From assembly GCF_002135205.1 (NCBI RefSeq), contig NZ_NEFZ01000001.1:434001-498000 (forward strand): DNA of 64,000 nucleotides, written 5' to 3'. Made by a program: the position numbers and the translations under genes. Shown here piece after piece: positions 1-8,156 of the stretch. Within the stretch, counting starts at the first letter, position 1. Each line of letters starts with the position of its first letter. The notes beneath the pieces were generated by a model. It was not told the DNA's origin and searched no databases. It saw nothing but the letters and a program-made list of their open reading frames with translations. The stretch is from Acinetobacter sp. ANC 4204. Its GTDB lineage: Bacteria > Pseudomonadota > Gammaproteobacteria > Pseudomonadales > Moraxellaceae.

Positions 1-172
1 TATCCCATGAATCAACAGAATATTGCCATGCAAGAAAAGAAAGGAATGAATCTGGAGCCTCATCAATCGAAGCCAATGATTTTATTTCAACAGGCAAAGC
101 ACAATTTTGTGCTGCAACCTCAGTGACATTCCTTTCAAAAGTGGTGCTATTGGGGGGAAGTAATTGGCTCAT
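1..172 (-). CDS. I: Phage tail protein I (P2 gpI-like), 5' part only
   Basis: The first 57 codons of a gene running off the left edge. The ATG overlaps the TGA of the J gene by four bases, the usual coupling in this tail operon. The N-terminus begins MSQLLPPNSTTFER and continues with an acidic stretch and FLAWQYSVDSWD, matching the start of P2-type gpI proteins, which have a similar LPWLAWAFSVDRWD segment. In P2, gpI is a baseplate wedge component acting with gpJ and gpW. Gene order and sequence agree, so the identity is fairly secure; the length cannot be judged. Confidence 0.82.
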   Translation of the reverse strand, partial: MSQLLPPNSTTFERNVTEVAAQNCALPVEIKSLASIDEAPDSFLSFLAWQYSVDSWD

Positions 173-1074
173 TCAATCCCCCCAATAGAAATTTCAATAT
201 TGGTGCAATAGGTTGCTTGAGCTGGAGTTAATACAACATCGGCTACAGGGCTCATTAATTCAACTCGGTTCACACCATCAACATGCAATGCCGCAAAAAT
301 TGCAGACAACCGAATGGATCGACCCAGTCGTTTCTGTTTGGTCGCGTAGGTCGTCACATTATCAATCGACTGTTGTAAAAGCGTTGCTGCTTCAGGATCT
401 TTGCCAAGATAAAGTTTGGCTTGAATGGCGTAGGAAATGATTTCGGCTGATTGAACAGTGACACGATCTCCAATGGGACGAACGTCCTCTGCTGTGACAG
501 CATTTTCTACAATTTGCACCAACTCTGGAGATGCAGATCCTGTTAATGAATCCGCTTGTAAAATGGTTAAAGTGATATAAGCAGGTTGAGGTGAAACCAC
601 TGAGACATCACCAACACGACCATCGGCATCACGGGCAAATTTCTTATACGCTGCTTCAGGGCCTGCAACAGACAATGTGTCAAAAGCAAGTTGAATCCTT
701 TCTCGAAAGGCATCATCTGACTCCATTACAGCTAAGGTTGGTGGTGTAATAGAAAGGTCTGCAGACTTAATAGTTAAACGTTTGACATTAAAGTTTGCCC
801 CTACTTGATCAAGATCATTTTTTGTTGCGTAGGCGAGTAATAATGCCCGTGAAGCGGTATTAATTCGATTTCTTAAAACCATTTCACGATACGCATTTTC
901 CTCTAAAAACTTAGTCAAAGGCTCGCTTTCACGGTCTAGTGTTTCTGTTATTTGGGAAAGCTGATCTGCAGGGAATCTCGCAATAAGATCAGCTTTCCTT
1001 TCGGCAAGGATGTTTTCAAAATCTAATGTTTCGATAATGTCTGGCGGAGCAAGCTGACTAAAATCTACGCTCAT
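169..1074 (-). CDS. J: Baseplate assembly protein J (P2 gpJ-like)
   Basis: 301 residues, the usual length for P2 gpJ. The start MSVDFSQLAPPDIIETLDFENILAE and the acidic, soluble character fit the Baseplate_J family, which forms the wedge of the contractile-tail baseplate. It overlaps W upstream and I downstream by four bases each, so W-J-I is translationally coupled. No frameshift or internal stop is seen, so the morphogenesis module looks intact here. Confidence 0.9.
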   Translation of the reverse strand: MSVDFSQLAPPDIIETLDFENILAERKADLIARFPADQLSQITETLDRESEPLTKFLEENAYREMVLRNRINTASRALLLAYATKNDLDQVGANFNVKRLTIKSADLSITPPTLAVMESDDAFRERIQLAFDTLSVAGPEAAYKKFARDADGRVGDVSVVSPQPAYITLTILQADSLTGSASPELVQIVENAVTAEDVRPIGDRVTVQSAEIISYAIQAKLYLGKDPEAATLLQQSIDNVTTYATKQKRLGRSIRLSAIFAALHVDGVNRVELMSPVADVVLTPAQATYCTNIEISIGGIE

Positions 1075-1418
1075 GCTTGTGCTCCCATATTTAATGGAAT
1101 GCTTAAATTCATTTCTTGTCCTGAAACTTGATAGACCCCCTCAATGTCAAAAACCAAGCCATTTTCTTTCACACTGGAAAGTGTAATTTGACTAATGTTA
1201 ATGCGACTCTCCCAAGTTGAAATTGCAGTATAAATCGCGCTATAGCACTTCAAGACCAAGGCATCATTAATGGGCTGATCTATTAATTCAAACATCAGTG
1301 ATCCATAGGTTCGACGCATAATACGACTACCAATAGGGGTCGTAACGATGTCCTCTACTGAAAGTTGTATTGACTCTTGAACTGTATTAATTGTTTGGCC
1401 ATTATTTTTATTGATCAT
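1071..1418 (-). CDS. W: Baseplate assembly protein W (GpW/gp25 family)
   Basis: 115 residues, the same length as P2 gpW. The central IGSRIMRRTYGSLMFELIDQPIND is typical of the gpW/gp25 baseplate-wedge family, related to T4 gp25. The start codon overlaps the V stop codon (ATGA), and the stop overlaps the J start in the same way. It should act with J and I to join the baseplate to the tail tube and sheath. Confidence 0.92.
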   Translation of the reverse strand: MINKNNGQTINTVQESIQLSVEDIVTTPIGSRIMRRTYGSLMFELIDQPINDALVLKCYSAIYTAISTWESRINISQITLSSVKENGLVFDIEGVYQVSGQEMNLSIPLNMGAQA

Positions 1419-1966
1419 GGAACAGGTGCTCCTGAATTACTTCCACCTGATTGAACGCCAGAAGTTTTATGATTTTTCAAACTGATATTGCCAGCTTTTA
1501 CATCGGCATCTGTCGAGATGTCTTTACCTGCAGTAATCGTTTCTGAGACAGTAAGTTTTCCAGTAATGTTGACATCTGCTGTTAAATTACATGTGCCACC
1601 CTCTGGTAATACAGCGTCTAGATGATGAGTTTGTATGTCGTATGAAAGAATGCAGCCATCTGAAAAAAGTCGAATCACTTTATTGAGATCACTTGATGGT
1701 GCAGGGTTGGTTTCATTGTTCAAGCCCGCTATAGCAATACCCATGTCTAAAACACCTGAAGGGCTGAGAACGACAACTTCTTCATCAATGCTTGGAGGAT
1801 CCCACGTTCTATCAGCGCCAGCTCTTAAATTTAGGTAACGAATATTTCCAGTCGTAATCTCGCCTAAATTGACGGTGACTGTTGTATAAGGTTGAGACGG
1901 TTTAATGGTCTTGATTCGTCCAAAGCGGATAATATTTTCAAGACGACGAGCTAGATCTGCATTCAT
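1415..1966 (-). CDS. V: Baseplate spike protein V (P2 gpV-like)
   Basis: 183 residues, somewhat shorter than P2 gpV (about 211). An N-terminal OB-fold-like part (IKPSQPYTTVTVNLGEITTGNIRYLNLRAGADRTWDPPSIDEEVVVLSPSG in pieces) is followed by a beta-helical stretch rich in regular short strands (residues about 125-170, ITGKLTVSETITAGKDIS) and a small-residue C-terminus. This is the layout of the membrane-piercing tail spike. It begins a new transcription unit: a 21-bp dyad and a -10-like element lie just upstream, at the place of the P2 V late promoter. Confidence 0.88.
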   Translation of the reverse strand: MNADLARRLENIIRFGRIKTIKPSQPYTTVTVNLGEITTGNIRYLNLRAGADRTWDPPSIDEEVVVLSPSGVLDMGIAIAGLNNETNPAPSSDLNKVIRLFSDGCILSYDIQTHHLDAVLPEGGTCNLTADVNITGKLTVSETITAGKDISTDADVKAGNISLKNHKTSGVQSGGSNSGAPVP

Positions 1967-1991
1967 GATGCAATCGTTATTCAGTCCACCG

Positions 1992-2032
1992 TTTTATGCA
2001 TGTCATTATTTTTGTATGTGAGTTATATACAA
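1992..2032 (-). promoter_or_regulatory. Probable late promoter of the V-W-J-I operon with 21-bp activator element
   Basis: Positions 2012-2032 read, toward V, TTGTATAT-N5-ACATACAA, a near-perfect dyad. About 26 bp from its centre toward V is CATAAAA (complement of 1992-1998), a possible -10. The same 21 bases occur upstream of P at 8157-8177 in the matching orientation. In P2, V and P both have Ogr-activated late promoters, so an activator site is inferred. Confidence 0.6.
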
Positions 2033-2042
2033 ATGATTTAGA

Positions 2043-2489
2043 TTATTTAGAAAAATAGTCTAGAACATCAGATTCAATCATTTCCAACTCTGCAGGTGTA
2101 AAACCTAATATCTCTCGGCTGTCATATTTTACAGTCGGTCCACCTTTTTCAACTCGATCTCTTAAACCATATTGGTGAACCCGGGCAATGTTGGCCACTC
2201 TGTTCATAAAGCCAATAGCCACCCCTTCAGAGGTTCGTTCAATCTTCATATATTTTGAAGTTTTAATAAGATTGAACATTTTGTTTTTGATTTTATTTTT
2301 CTTGTCCCTTAGTCGTTTTTTTCTAGGCACAAAAGCACTGCCATCGGGATTTTGTTGTCGCGTTATCCTGGTCTTTTGTGATGCCCGAACTTTGCGGGCA
2401 ATACTCATTTCTAATTTTCGTCGCTCGGCATCGCTTAACTTGGTAAGCAATGGAGCAAGATAATCGTTTAGTGCCTGAAGCTCTGCCAT
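2043..2489 (-). CDS. S: Phage virion morphogenesis / tail completion protein S (P2 gpS-like)
   Basis: 148 residues from the ATG (a TTG codon directly upstream is less likely). The very basic centre (SIARKVRASQKTRI, RKKRLRDKKNKIKNK) followed by GLRDRVEKGG and a C-terminal ILGFTPAELEMIESDVLDYF are characteristic of the phage virion morphogenesis (gpS) family, which completes the head-proximal tail end with gpR. It starts almost immediately after the R stop codon. Confidence 0.87.
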   Translation of the reverse strand: MAELQALNDYLAPLLTKLSDAERRKLEMSIARKVRASQKTRITRQQNPDGSAFVPRKKRLRDKKNKIKNKMFNLIKTSKYMKIERTSEGVAIGFMNRVANIARVHQYGLRDRVEKGGPTVKYDSREILGFTPAELEMIESDVLDYFSK

Positions 2490-2492
2490 CAA

Positions 2493-3002
2493 TTAGGGCC
2501 CAAAGTAATGATTTTCAGGTGGCGCAGACATCCACTCAGCCAAGACTTCACCCGTCTTATGATCGATCATTTTGAATGGCTTAGGTTCAGTCGCAGTTTC
2601 ATATTGAGGTTCATCGGGAAAAGAAATATCGAGTGTGCCATCGCCTTGACGTTTCACAATCACCCGTTCAGTTAGAGGAAATGTTAAAGAAAGGTCGACT
2701 GTATGATTGCTCAGTATTTCAGTCTCAAACTTAAATGCCTCTTTCGATTTTTCAGTGTTCACCAACAGCTCATGTTGATGCGTGCGCACCCAATCGAACA
2801 AAGGCAGCATGACTGCATCAAGCTCCCCTGCAAAGTCGGTTAGGATTAAATTGATTTCATAGACATATTCAAATGAAAGGCCATTTGCCTTAGTGCAACG
2901 TACATTACCTTTGTCTGTAAAAATCAACAAACGATCAGGATCACGCTGGAGTTCTTTCACCGCACTGAGTAAGTGACTTTTTAAACTATTGGGCTTTCTC
3001 AT
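2493..3002 (-). CDS. R: Tail completion protein R (P2 gpR-like)
   Basis: 169 residues from the ATG at 3002 (MRKPNSLKSHLLSAVKELQRDPDRLLIFTDKG), which aligns with the normal gpR start; a longer reading adds 20 unlikely residues. The pattern of an N-terminal helix, PDRLLIFTDKG, then YEINLILTDFAGELDAVMLPLFDWVRTHQ matches P2 gpR. It acts with gpS at the head-tail interface. Its start overlaps the end of a 46-codon ORF lying between it and the endolysin. Confidence 0.87.
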   Translation of the reverse strand: MRKPNSLKSHLLSAVKELQRDPDRLLIFTDKGNVRCTKANGLSFEYVYEINLILTDFAGELDAVMLPLFDWVRTHQHELLVNTEKSKEAFKFETEILSNHTVDLSLTFPLTERVIVKRQGDGTLDISFPDEPQYETATEPKPFKMIDHKTGEVLAEWMSAPPENHYFGP

Positions 3003-3126
3003 TGTTTTGATCCTGAATTTTGATAATAGAATCCACCTTCGCTGAACACTGTGCTCGAGCAAGTTCCGTTTGCTCTAAAGCCAAGACCAAATCTAGATTT
3101 ATGCTTAGGCTAAATAGTGGCATCAT
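2986..3126 (-). CDS. Small ORF in the lysis-accessory position between endolysin and R
   Basis: 46 codons starting MMPLFSLSINLDLVLALE. Its ATG overlaps the endolysin TGA (ATGA), and its end overlaps the R start by 17 bases, so it fits exactly into the coupled chain. In P2 this position is held by lysB/lysC, the spanin-type genes. There is a short hydrophobic N-terminus, one Cys and a polar helical C-terminus, but no convincing lipobox or full membrane anchor. Overlap architecture supports it being translated; its function is unknown. Confidence 0.5.
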   Translation of the reverse strand: MMPLFSLSINLDLVLALEQTELARAQCSAKVDSIIKIQDQNNEKAQ

Positions 3127-3977
3127 GCGACTTGCTTTGCTCCATAAATTGGCTCAAGGTGATCCCATTCTTTTTGGAACTTGGCTTGGTAACCGAGCTT
3201 TTTGTAGTTTGGACCGTTATAAAGCGTGAAAACTGCTGTCCACTCTTCTGCACGTAAGGCTTCTAATAATGAAACTTTTTTTCCGCCAACTGTGCCAGTT
3301 TTCCATTCAATAAAGCGGATAAAGGCTTCAAGCTGTAAGGATTCACTGGTTTGCATTTGTTTCTCGAAATCGAAAACGGATTCGTATCCTAATTCTTTCC
3401 AGTTTTCACCCATAATTTGGAACTGCCCCCAACTACATGACATCAAGGCAGACTCAGGATGAATGTTTTGAGCTAACCGCAAGCGGGTGTATTCCGCTTC
3501 ATTTCCCTTATAGCCACCCGTTTTAGGATTTACGATGCTTGGGCATGTTTGTGCTTGTAAACTGGCAAAGGACTTGCCTTTAAACTGCCCTAAGTAGAAG
3601 TACATGCGATGACGTTCAAATAGGATTTTGGCTTTACCATTTTTTAAAAAACCTACCCCACGTCCTTCCACAGCACCAAAGACACGGATGGTCAATTCAG
3701 ATACTTTTAGACGTTTTGCTGCGTCAATATAGTCGCTGTCTTTGAGCAACTTACTAACATCAGAACCTGCAAGTGCAGCGCGGGTTTTATCCCCGACTTT
3801 TCCGTCGACCAAAATGCCTTTGCTTTTTTGGAATTGAATGACGGCAAACTCTGTACTTTCACCAAAAATGCCGTCGGTACTGAGAGGCTTACCTGTTTGG
3901 CCTTTATAACCAAGCTCTTTCAGTTTTTTCTGAACTAAGACGACTTCATCGCCTCGAGCACCATATTTAAGAATCAT
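3123..3977 (-). CDS. Phage endolysin: N-acetylmuramidase with peptidoglycan-binding domain
   Basis: 284 residues from the ATG at 3977, chosen because a GGAG lies nine bases upstream and the ATG overlaps the holin stop. Residues about 1-70 form a PG_binding_1 domain (LKYGARGDEVVLVQKKLKEL, then STDGIFGESTEFAVIQFQ, DGKVGDKTRAAL). Residues about 90-280 match the N-acetylmuramidase DUF3380 family, with VEGRGVGF carrying the likely catalytic Glu, ILFERHRMY, and SCSWGQFQIMGENW. It cleaves the glycan strands of peptidoglycan at host lysis. It replaces the P2 K endolysin type. Confidence 0.88.
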   Translation of the reverse strand: MILKYGARGDEVVLVQKKLKELGYKGQTGKPLSTDGIFGESTEFAVIQFQKSKGILVDGKVGDKTRAALAGSDVSKLLKDSDYIDAAKRLKVSELTIRVFGAVEGRGVGFLKNGKAKILFERHRMYFYLGQFKGKSFASLQAQTCPSIVNPKTGGYKGNEAEYTRLRLAQNIHPESALMSCSWGQFQIMGENWKELGYESVFDFEKQMQTSESLQLEAFIRFIEWKTGTVGGKKVSLLEALRAEEWTAVFTLYNGPNYKKLGYQAKFQKEWDHLEPIYGAKQVA

Positions 3978-4246
3978 TGAGTCGTACTCCAAATAAGTTT
4001 GGCCACATTACCTTTGGATCTCCAGATGAGTACCCCAAGAAGTACTGCAAAGATGGCATCCCACAAGGTCACAGGGTCTTTGAAAAATAAAATGTGAATG
4101 GACTGGCCTAAAAATGATCCGATTAAAACAGTTGCTAACCATGAATAACCACGATGGAAGTTTCCACCGTGGCTGAAGCAAGCAATACGAAATCCGCATA
4201 ATAAATAGGCTAAGACTGCGATCCATTGAAAGATAAGTTCGATCAT
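3974..4246 (-). CDS. Phage holin-family membrane protein (90 aa)
   Basis: 90 residues with three hydrophobic segments (about 4-20, 37-54 and 62-78), short loops and a basic C-terminus. This fits the three-helix phage holin families. It is coupled by ATGA overlaps both to the upstream 115-residue membrane protein and to the downstream endolysin. It would form inner-membrane lesions that release or trigger the endolysin. Which of the two adjacent membrane proteins is the holin and which an antiholin or second holin cannot be told from sequence. Confidence 0.72.
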   Translation of the reverse strand: MIELIFQWIAVLAYLLCGFRIACFSHGGNFHRGYSWLATVLIGSFLGQSIHILFFKDPVTLWDAIFAVLLGVLIWRSKGNVAKLIWSTTQ

Positions 4247-4590
4247 GGTTTCCCACCTCGGAAAATGCTCAGAATGTCAGACAGCTTGGCTGACTTAACC
4301 CAATCCACCACTTTGATTAGAATGAACAAGCAAAGGGTCGAGGTAATAAGCGCTGCGACTGCATCTGTTTTTAAAAATGTGTGTTCAGTAATTAATGGAG
4401 CACTGATATAACCAATACCCGTTGCAAGAAGCATGTTTCGGATACGTTGATAAGGATTTAAATCTTTTTCAAATGTGGCAATAAATGCTGCCCCAAGTAC
4501 TGCCCCTAACAATGCGTTGCCATTGATAAATGGAAATAATGAAACCGCACTCAAAGTTGCAATAGTTACTGGTGTTGTTGGTTCTGCCAT
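4243..4590 (-). CDS. Second holin-like phage membrane protein (115 aa)
   Basis: 115 residues. Hydrophobic stretches lie near residues 8-38 (IATLSAVSLFPFINGNALLG and AVLGAAFIAT) and 50-65, with a strong helix near 77-94 (AAVALITSTLCLFILIKVV); the C-terminus is basic. It resembles putative holins of P2-like phages of this group. It lies directly after X and just before the 90-residue holin-family protein, so two membrane proteins precede the endolysin. Function is inferred from position and hydropathy. Confidence 0.68.
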   Translation of the reverse strand: MAEPTTPVTIATLSAVSLFPFINGNALLGAVLGAAFIATFEKDLNPYQRIRNMLLATGIGYISAPLITEHTFLKTDAVAALITSTLCLFILIKVVDWVKSAKLSDILSIFRGGKP

Positions 4591-4593
4591 TTT

Positions 4594-4806
4594 TTAATCC
4601 CATAGCTGGATGGTTTGTTTTGTTTGTTGTGGTGTTTCAATATCAGGCAGAATGACTTCCGTCCCCATCGGAATAAAAACGCCATGCTCGATTAGACTTG
4701 GATTGGCTTCGAGCACCATTTCCACAACACCAGCACTGCGTCCGTATTCACGCCAACAAATGCTGTCGACAGTGTCGTTTTGAATAGCGATGATGGTTTT
4801 GCTCAT
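4594..4806 (-). CDS. X: Tail protein X (P2 gpX-like, LysM-type fold)
   Basis: 70 residues, the usual size for gpX. The segment DTVDSICWREYGRSAGVVEMVLEANPSL followed by GVFIPMGTEVILPDI is the LysM-like pattern of gpX. It is part of the tail and lies, as in P2, directly after L with an ATGA overlap. Confidence 0.92.
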   Translation of the reverse strand: MSKTIIAIQNDTVDSICWREYGRSAGVVEMVLEANPSLIEHGVFIPMGTEVILPDIETPQQTKQTIQLWD

Positions 4807-5252
4807 ATCAGCTCCACGACTGTGTGGTTCTCACCTAATAAATGCTGAATCGCCCATTGCTTGTTACGACGATAATCATCGACTGTACATTCAACTTGCT
4901 CAGCTTTTTTTGCCCCAGAGTTTGAACTGTCATAGTTTCTATAATTCTCATTTACTTTTGCTGCGACACCGTTGGCCACTGCAGACAAATATAAAAAGTC
5001 TGTATCAGGTTGATCATTGATTTGGGTTGTCGATAGCTCAGACAAAGCCCCTGCTTTGGCTTTGAGTGATACTAATAATCGGTTGGTGTCGAGCACTTCT
5101 TCGACAATTGCTTGCTTGAGTCTTTCGTTCGTAACTGCGCTATCAATACGGACAATTTCTCGGATTTGATCCAAAACAATAATCGGATAAAACGGGTCAC
5201 TTTTGATTTGGATTTGGCTTGGTGTGTAATTGCCATTTGCGACGAATCCCAT
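4803..5252 (-). CDS. L: Head completion/stabilisation protein L (P2 gpL-like)
   Basis: 149 residues, close to P2 gpL (169). It contains FYPIIVLDQIREIVRIDSAVTNERL, TDFLYLSAVANGVAAKVNENYRNYD and a C-terminal VDDYRRNKQWAIQHLLG, the typical features of the GPL head-completion family that stabilises filled heads before tail joining. It is separated from M by 112 bp holding a large inverted repeat, the only sizeable gap within this morphogenetic block. Confidence 0.9.
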   Translation of the reverse strand: MGFVANGNYTPSQIQIKSDPFYPIIVLDQIREIVRIDSAVTNERLKQAIVEEVLDTNRLLVSLKAKAGALSELSTTQINDQPDTDFLYLSAVANGVAAKVNENYRNYDSSNSGAKKAEQVECTVDDYRRNKQWAIQHLLGENHTVVELI

Positions 5253-5280
5253 GCTATCCCCTGCCGTTGTTTTTGTTAGT

Positions 5281-5347
5281 GCATGGGTGGGAACAATGGT
5301 TTTAATGAGTATTACAGTGTAATGACATCACCATTGTTCGCCCATGC
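5281..5347 (-). repeat. Long imperfect inverted repeat between M and L
   Basis: The left arm (5281-5300) contains GCATGGG and GAACAATGGT; the right arm (5330-5347) contains ACCATTGTTC and CCCATGC. These give 17 paired bases around a short internal bulge and a 29-base loop that itself contains ATTAC-AGT-GTAAT. No T-run follows on either strand, so it is not a standard terminator. A transcript running from M into L would fold here. Confidence 0.7.
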
Positions 5348-5364
5348 GGTGCGTGGGCACTCGG

Positions 5365-6168
5365 TTATGTCGGTTTGAACTGCAGGTCGCCCTGGTCATC
5401 CACGACTTGTGAACCGTTTGCATTGAGCAAAGGTTCAGCTTGTTTTTCTACTTCTGGTGGGAACTTTTTCAACAATGTCTCCACTGTTTTTAAATCCTGT
5501 TTACCACCACACTTGTCATCCAGTTCAATTGCGCGTTCAAGATATGCTTGTGCTTCTTGAGCAAATGCAATATCTGACTGACTCGGTTCATCTTTGCTTT
5601 GGATCTGTTTAATCGTTGCTTTGCCTAAAGCAACCAAAAGCTTTGATTTAACTTGATCAGGCATGTCTGGAAGTTTTTCATCAAACTTTGTATGAAGGAC
5701 AAGTTGCTCAAGCTGCTGCAGTACCCCAATTTCAACTTCAACATTGGTTTTCAACTGCTTCAAAAATGCGTTAGCAATTTCTTCAGTCACCAAAGTAGCC
5801 GTCTTCCGCTCAAAACGATCAGGCATGATCATGTTGTGCCATAGCGCAAATTCTGCCATTTCTAGTGCTTTGGCATAATTCCCAGTGTCGATACACCAAA
5901 CCAAAAGTGTCATAAAAACTTCATCTTGGACGCCAGTATTGGCTTCTATAATTCCATCTACATAAGGTAAGTAAGTTGGAACCAACCCTTGCTTGAGCTG
6001 AATTTTTGCTTCGGTGGACTGAATTTGTTTAAGTCGTCGACGGTCATTATTAAGCTGCGTTAATTGCAACTCATAAGCCGTTTGCGACTCCATAGTGCCA
6101 AACTCAGCAGCCGTTTCGGCTGCCGCTTTAGCACTATGTTTAAGAAAATGTTGACGTGCTAGATTCAT
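5365..6168 (-). CDS. M: Terminase small (endonuclease) subunit M (P2 gpM-like)
   Basis: 267 residues, near P2 gpM (247). The start NLARQHFLKHSAKAAAETAAEFG and the following YELQLTQLNNDRRRLKQIQSTEAKIQLKQGLVPTYLPYVDG segment are typical of gpM. The C-terminal third contains a TPR-like helical stretch ending with a basic and acidic mix. In P2-like phages gpM and the ATPase gpP form the terminase that cuts at cos. M lies right after the capsid gene N. Confidence 0.9.
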   Translation of the reverse strand: MNLARQHFLKHSAKAAAETAAEFGTMESQTAYELQLTQLNNDRRRLKQIQSTEAKIQLKQGLVPTYLPYVDGIIEANTGVQDEVFMTLLVWCIDTGNYAKALEMAEFALWHNMIMPDRFERKTATLVTEEIANAFLKQLKTNVEVEIGVLQQLEQLVLHTKFDEKLPDMPDQVKSKLLVALGKATIKQIQSKDEPSQSDIAFAQEAQAYLERAIELDDKCGGKQDLKTVETLLKKFPPEVEKQAEPLLNANGSQVVDDQGDLQFKPT

Positions 6169-6174
6169 TCAACA

Positions 6175-7185
6175 TTACCCCGCCAAGATTTCGATGTTTT
6201 CAACCATCGCAGCAAGGCCTAAATCTTCGATGTAGTAATCTTCATTTGAAGACTCGTAGTTCTCGATTTGGTCACGCTTCGGGTTATCGATGACGGTACG
6301 TCGACGAGATCCTTCTTGCACATAAATCGATAAGTTATCGAAAGTGGTGACTAAGATGGTATCTTCAGGGAAGTACGGCACTGCATAGACTGGTAAGTTG
6401 CCCATACGTTTTTGACTGATAATGATGTCTGCAGCCAGCTTTTCAGAGTTCGGCTGATCTTGGTTGACCAATGGGAAGTATTTATCCGCTACAGTTTTAC
6501 GGTTACAAAGCACCACAAGATCAGGGTTGTCCTGGTGTACTTCATCGATCATTTCATCAACTAAGGTCATCACCAAAGCGTCTACATTTTTGTAGTCACC
6601 TAATTTGCCAATAGTAATTTTGCCCTGTGCTGCACCTGAAGAAAGGACACGTGCCACATTTTCTTCACGCATTTTTTGCAGCCAGCCTTTGTTGACATCC
6701 TGCAATTTTGGATTGGCCACAATGTCTGTGGTCGCGGCAAAAGACGTACCATTAAAACCAATCATGATGCGGTCAAGACCTTGACGCTTATGGATTTGAC
6801 CCGAAAAACGTGCATAGAAGTCTGGGAACTTCGCCCATTGATCTAACTTCTGATATTTGATGGCAGTATCAAAATCGGTTTTACGACAGAAGTATACTCG
6901 CTCATCCATACTGGTCGGATCTTTGGCCTGACGATCCGTTGTATCTGTGTTGGTACGTGAAGCAATTGGACGAGAAATACCAAGACCAACAGCAGATGAT
7001 GATTGTTCTAAAACAGGGAAAATATTGATTCGTTGCAAAAATGCTGAAGAGAGCTGAATTTTATCTTCCAGTGTTTGTTGCACAGTTGGCGCAACTGTGA
7101 ATTTTTGGGAGACAGACTCAACACCATTTTTTGCAGCCAATTTCTGCATTGCAGCATTAAATTTTAATCGAGTTTCTTTACGCAT
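6175..7185 (-). CDS. N: Major capsid protein N (P2 gpN-like)
   Basis: 336 residues, close to P2 gpN (357). The start MRKETRLKFNAAMQKLAAKNGV, the P2-family signatures FQSSAFLQRINIFPV-like stretch (LSSAFLQRINIFPVLEQ), DQWAKFPDFYARFSG, RQGLDRIMIGFNGTS and the C-terminal EDLGLAAMVENI are all present. It forms the icosahedral shell and is normally trimmed by the protease/scaffold gpO, encoded just upstream. Confidence 0.95.
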   Translation of the reverse strand: MRKETRLKFNAAMQKLAAKNGVESVSQKFTVAPTVQQTLEDKIQLSSAFLQRINIFPVLEQSSSAVGLGISRPIASRTNTDTTDRQAKDPTSMDERVYFCRKTDFDTAIKYQKLDQWAKFPDFYARFSGQIHKRQGLDRIMIGFNGTSFAATTDIVANPKLQDVNKGWLQKMREENVARVLSSGAAQGKITIGKLGDYKNVDALVMTLVDEMIDEVHQDNPDLVVLCNRKTVADKYFPLVNQDQPNSEKLAADIIISQKRMGNLPVYAVPYFPEDTILVTTFDNLSIYVQEGSRRRTVIDNPKRDQIENYESSNEDYYIEDLGLAAMVENIEILAG

Positions 7186-7215
7186 AATTTGTGCTCTTAT
7201 ATTTATAAAGTTGAA

Positions 7216-8058
7216 TTAGCAGTCAACTTCTTCTGTGAATTTTGAATTGCCAGATTTTGGACGAGATTCATCGTTTGGCTCACTATCGAGCTTGGTTTTC
7301 AGCTCTTTGAAATCATTTTTCAATTGCTCATGTTCTTGATTCAAAGTGCCGTATTTCTCTTCCAAATCAGAGACAACCTCACCTTGCTTTGCAGTTTCTG
7401 TTGCGATTTCCAAAATGGCTTCTTCCTGTTCTGAAAAAGACTCCGCAGACTTTTTCTCGCCTTTTTCTTGTTTTTTAAACATTTCTTTTACTTTTTGGAT
7501 CAAGCCTGCGGAATAGGATTGCTGCTCTTTGACCTCTTCAAATTCGATTTTGGTCTCAACAGAAGCGGTAAATAAGTTTTCAGGTCGTAACTTACGTTCA
7601 TTGAATGGATTGACTGTAGCACCAGAAGCAAAACTCAACATTTCTGTGCCTAATGATGCAGGGCTGTCAGTCACAGCAAGCCCAATTAGATATGCAGAAC
7701 CAGTTTTAGCAAAGTTCTCATCTACTTCAATGGAGGTATAGACTTTTTGCTTTTTCTGATTGAGGGCAATCAAACTATCTGTTGGTTCGATTTGTGCAAA
7801 TAGTGCATCCTTTTCTTCACCGTTGATGGTGACTTTTTCTGTTTTGAGTGCAATGACATCACCATACGCACCAAAGGTACCATCTGGTAAATAGCTACGA
7901 ATGTGCTCGACATTGATACGGGCACCATAGGTGTTTGGATCATAGTTTTCAGCCATTTGGATAATCCAATCGGCTTGAATTTCACGTCCATCCGTAGTGT
8001 CCCCTGCTACAGCGATGCGGAACCACTTGGATTTATATTTTTTATCTTCTTTGCCCAT
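7216..8058 (-). CDS. O: Capsid scaffolding protease O (P2 gpO-like)
   Basis: 280 residues from the ATG at 8058, which has an AGG seven bases upstream. The N-terminal serine-protease domain has a plausible triad at Asp20 (AVAGDTTDG), His52 (INVEHIRSY) and Ser109 (VYTSIEVDE), matching the spacing known for P2 gpO. The C-terminal third is a charged coiled coil (about 180-265) that would serve as scaffold. It cleaves N, L and itself during head maturation. It is divergent from P across a 154-bp control region. Confidence 0.92.
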   Translation of the reverse strand: MGKEDKKYKSKWFRIAVAGDTTDGREIQADWIIQMAENYDPNTYGARINVEHIRSYLPDGTFGAYGDVIALKTEKVTINGEEKDALFAQIEPTDSLIALNQKKQKVYTSIEVDENFAKTGSAYLIGLAVTDSPASLGTEMLSFASGATVNPFNERKLRPENLFTASVETKIEFEEVKEQQSYSAGLIQKVKEMFKKQEKGEKKSAESFSEQEEAILEIATETAKQGEVVSDLEEKYGTLNQEHEQLKNDFKELKTKLDSEPNDESRPKSGNSKFTEEVDC

Positions 8059-8156
8059 TTGCAAACCTATTCAGTAAATTGATTGTCGGATATAAATCAC
8101 GTTTTCGAATAGGTGCAGAATGGGCAATCTTGCATGCCATCTGCAATCCGAATTCC

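Noticed and set aside
4008-4256. 82-codon ORF overlapping the holin-family gene in another frame
   Set aside because: The 90-residue frame has coupled start and stop, three membrane helices and family-like features; this one is a shadow.
8064-8156. Mirror late promoter for O using the 8157 dyad
   Set aside because: The dyad is symmetric, but no -10-like sequence lies about 26 bp away on the O side, so an O promoter could not be supported.
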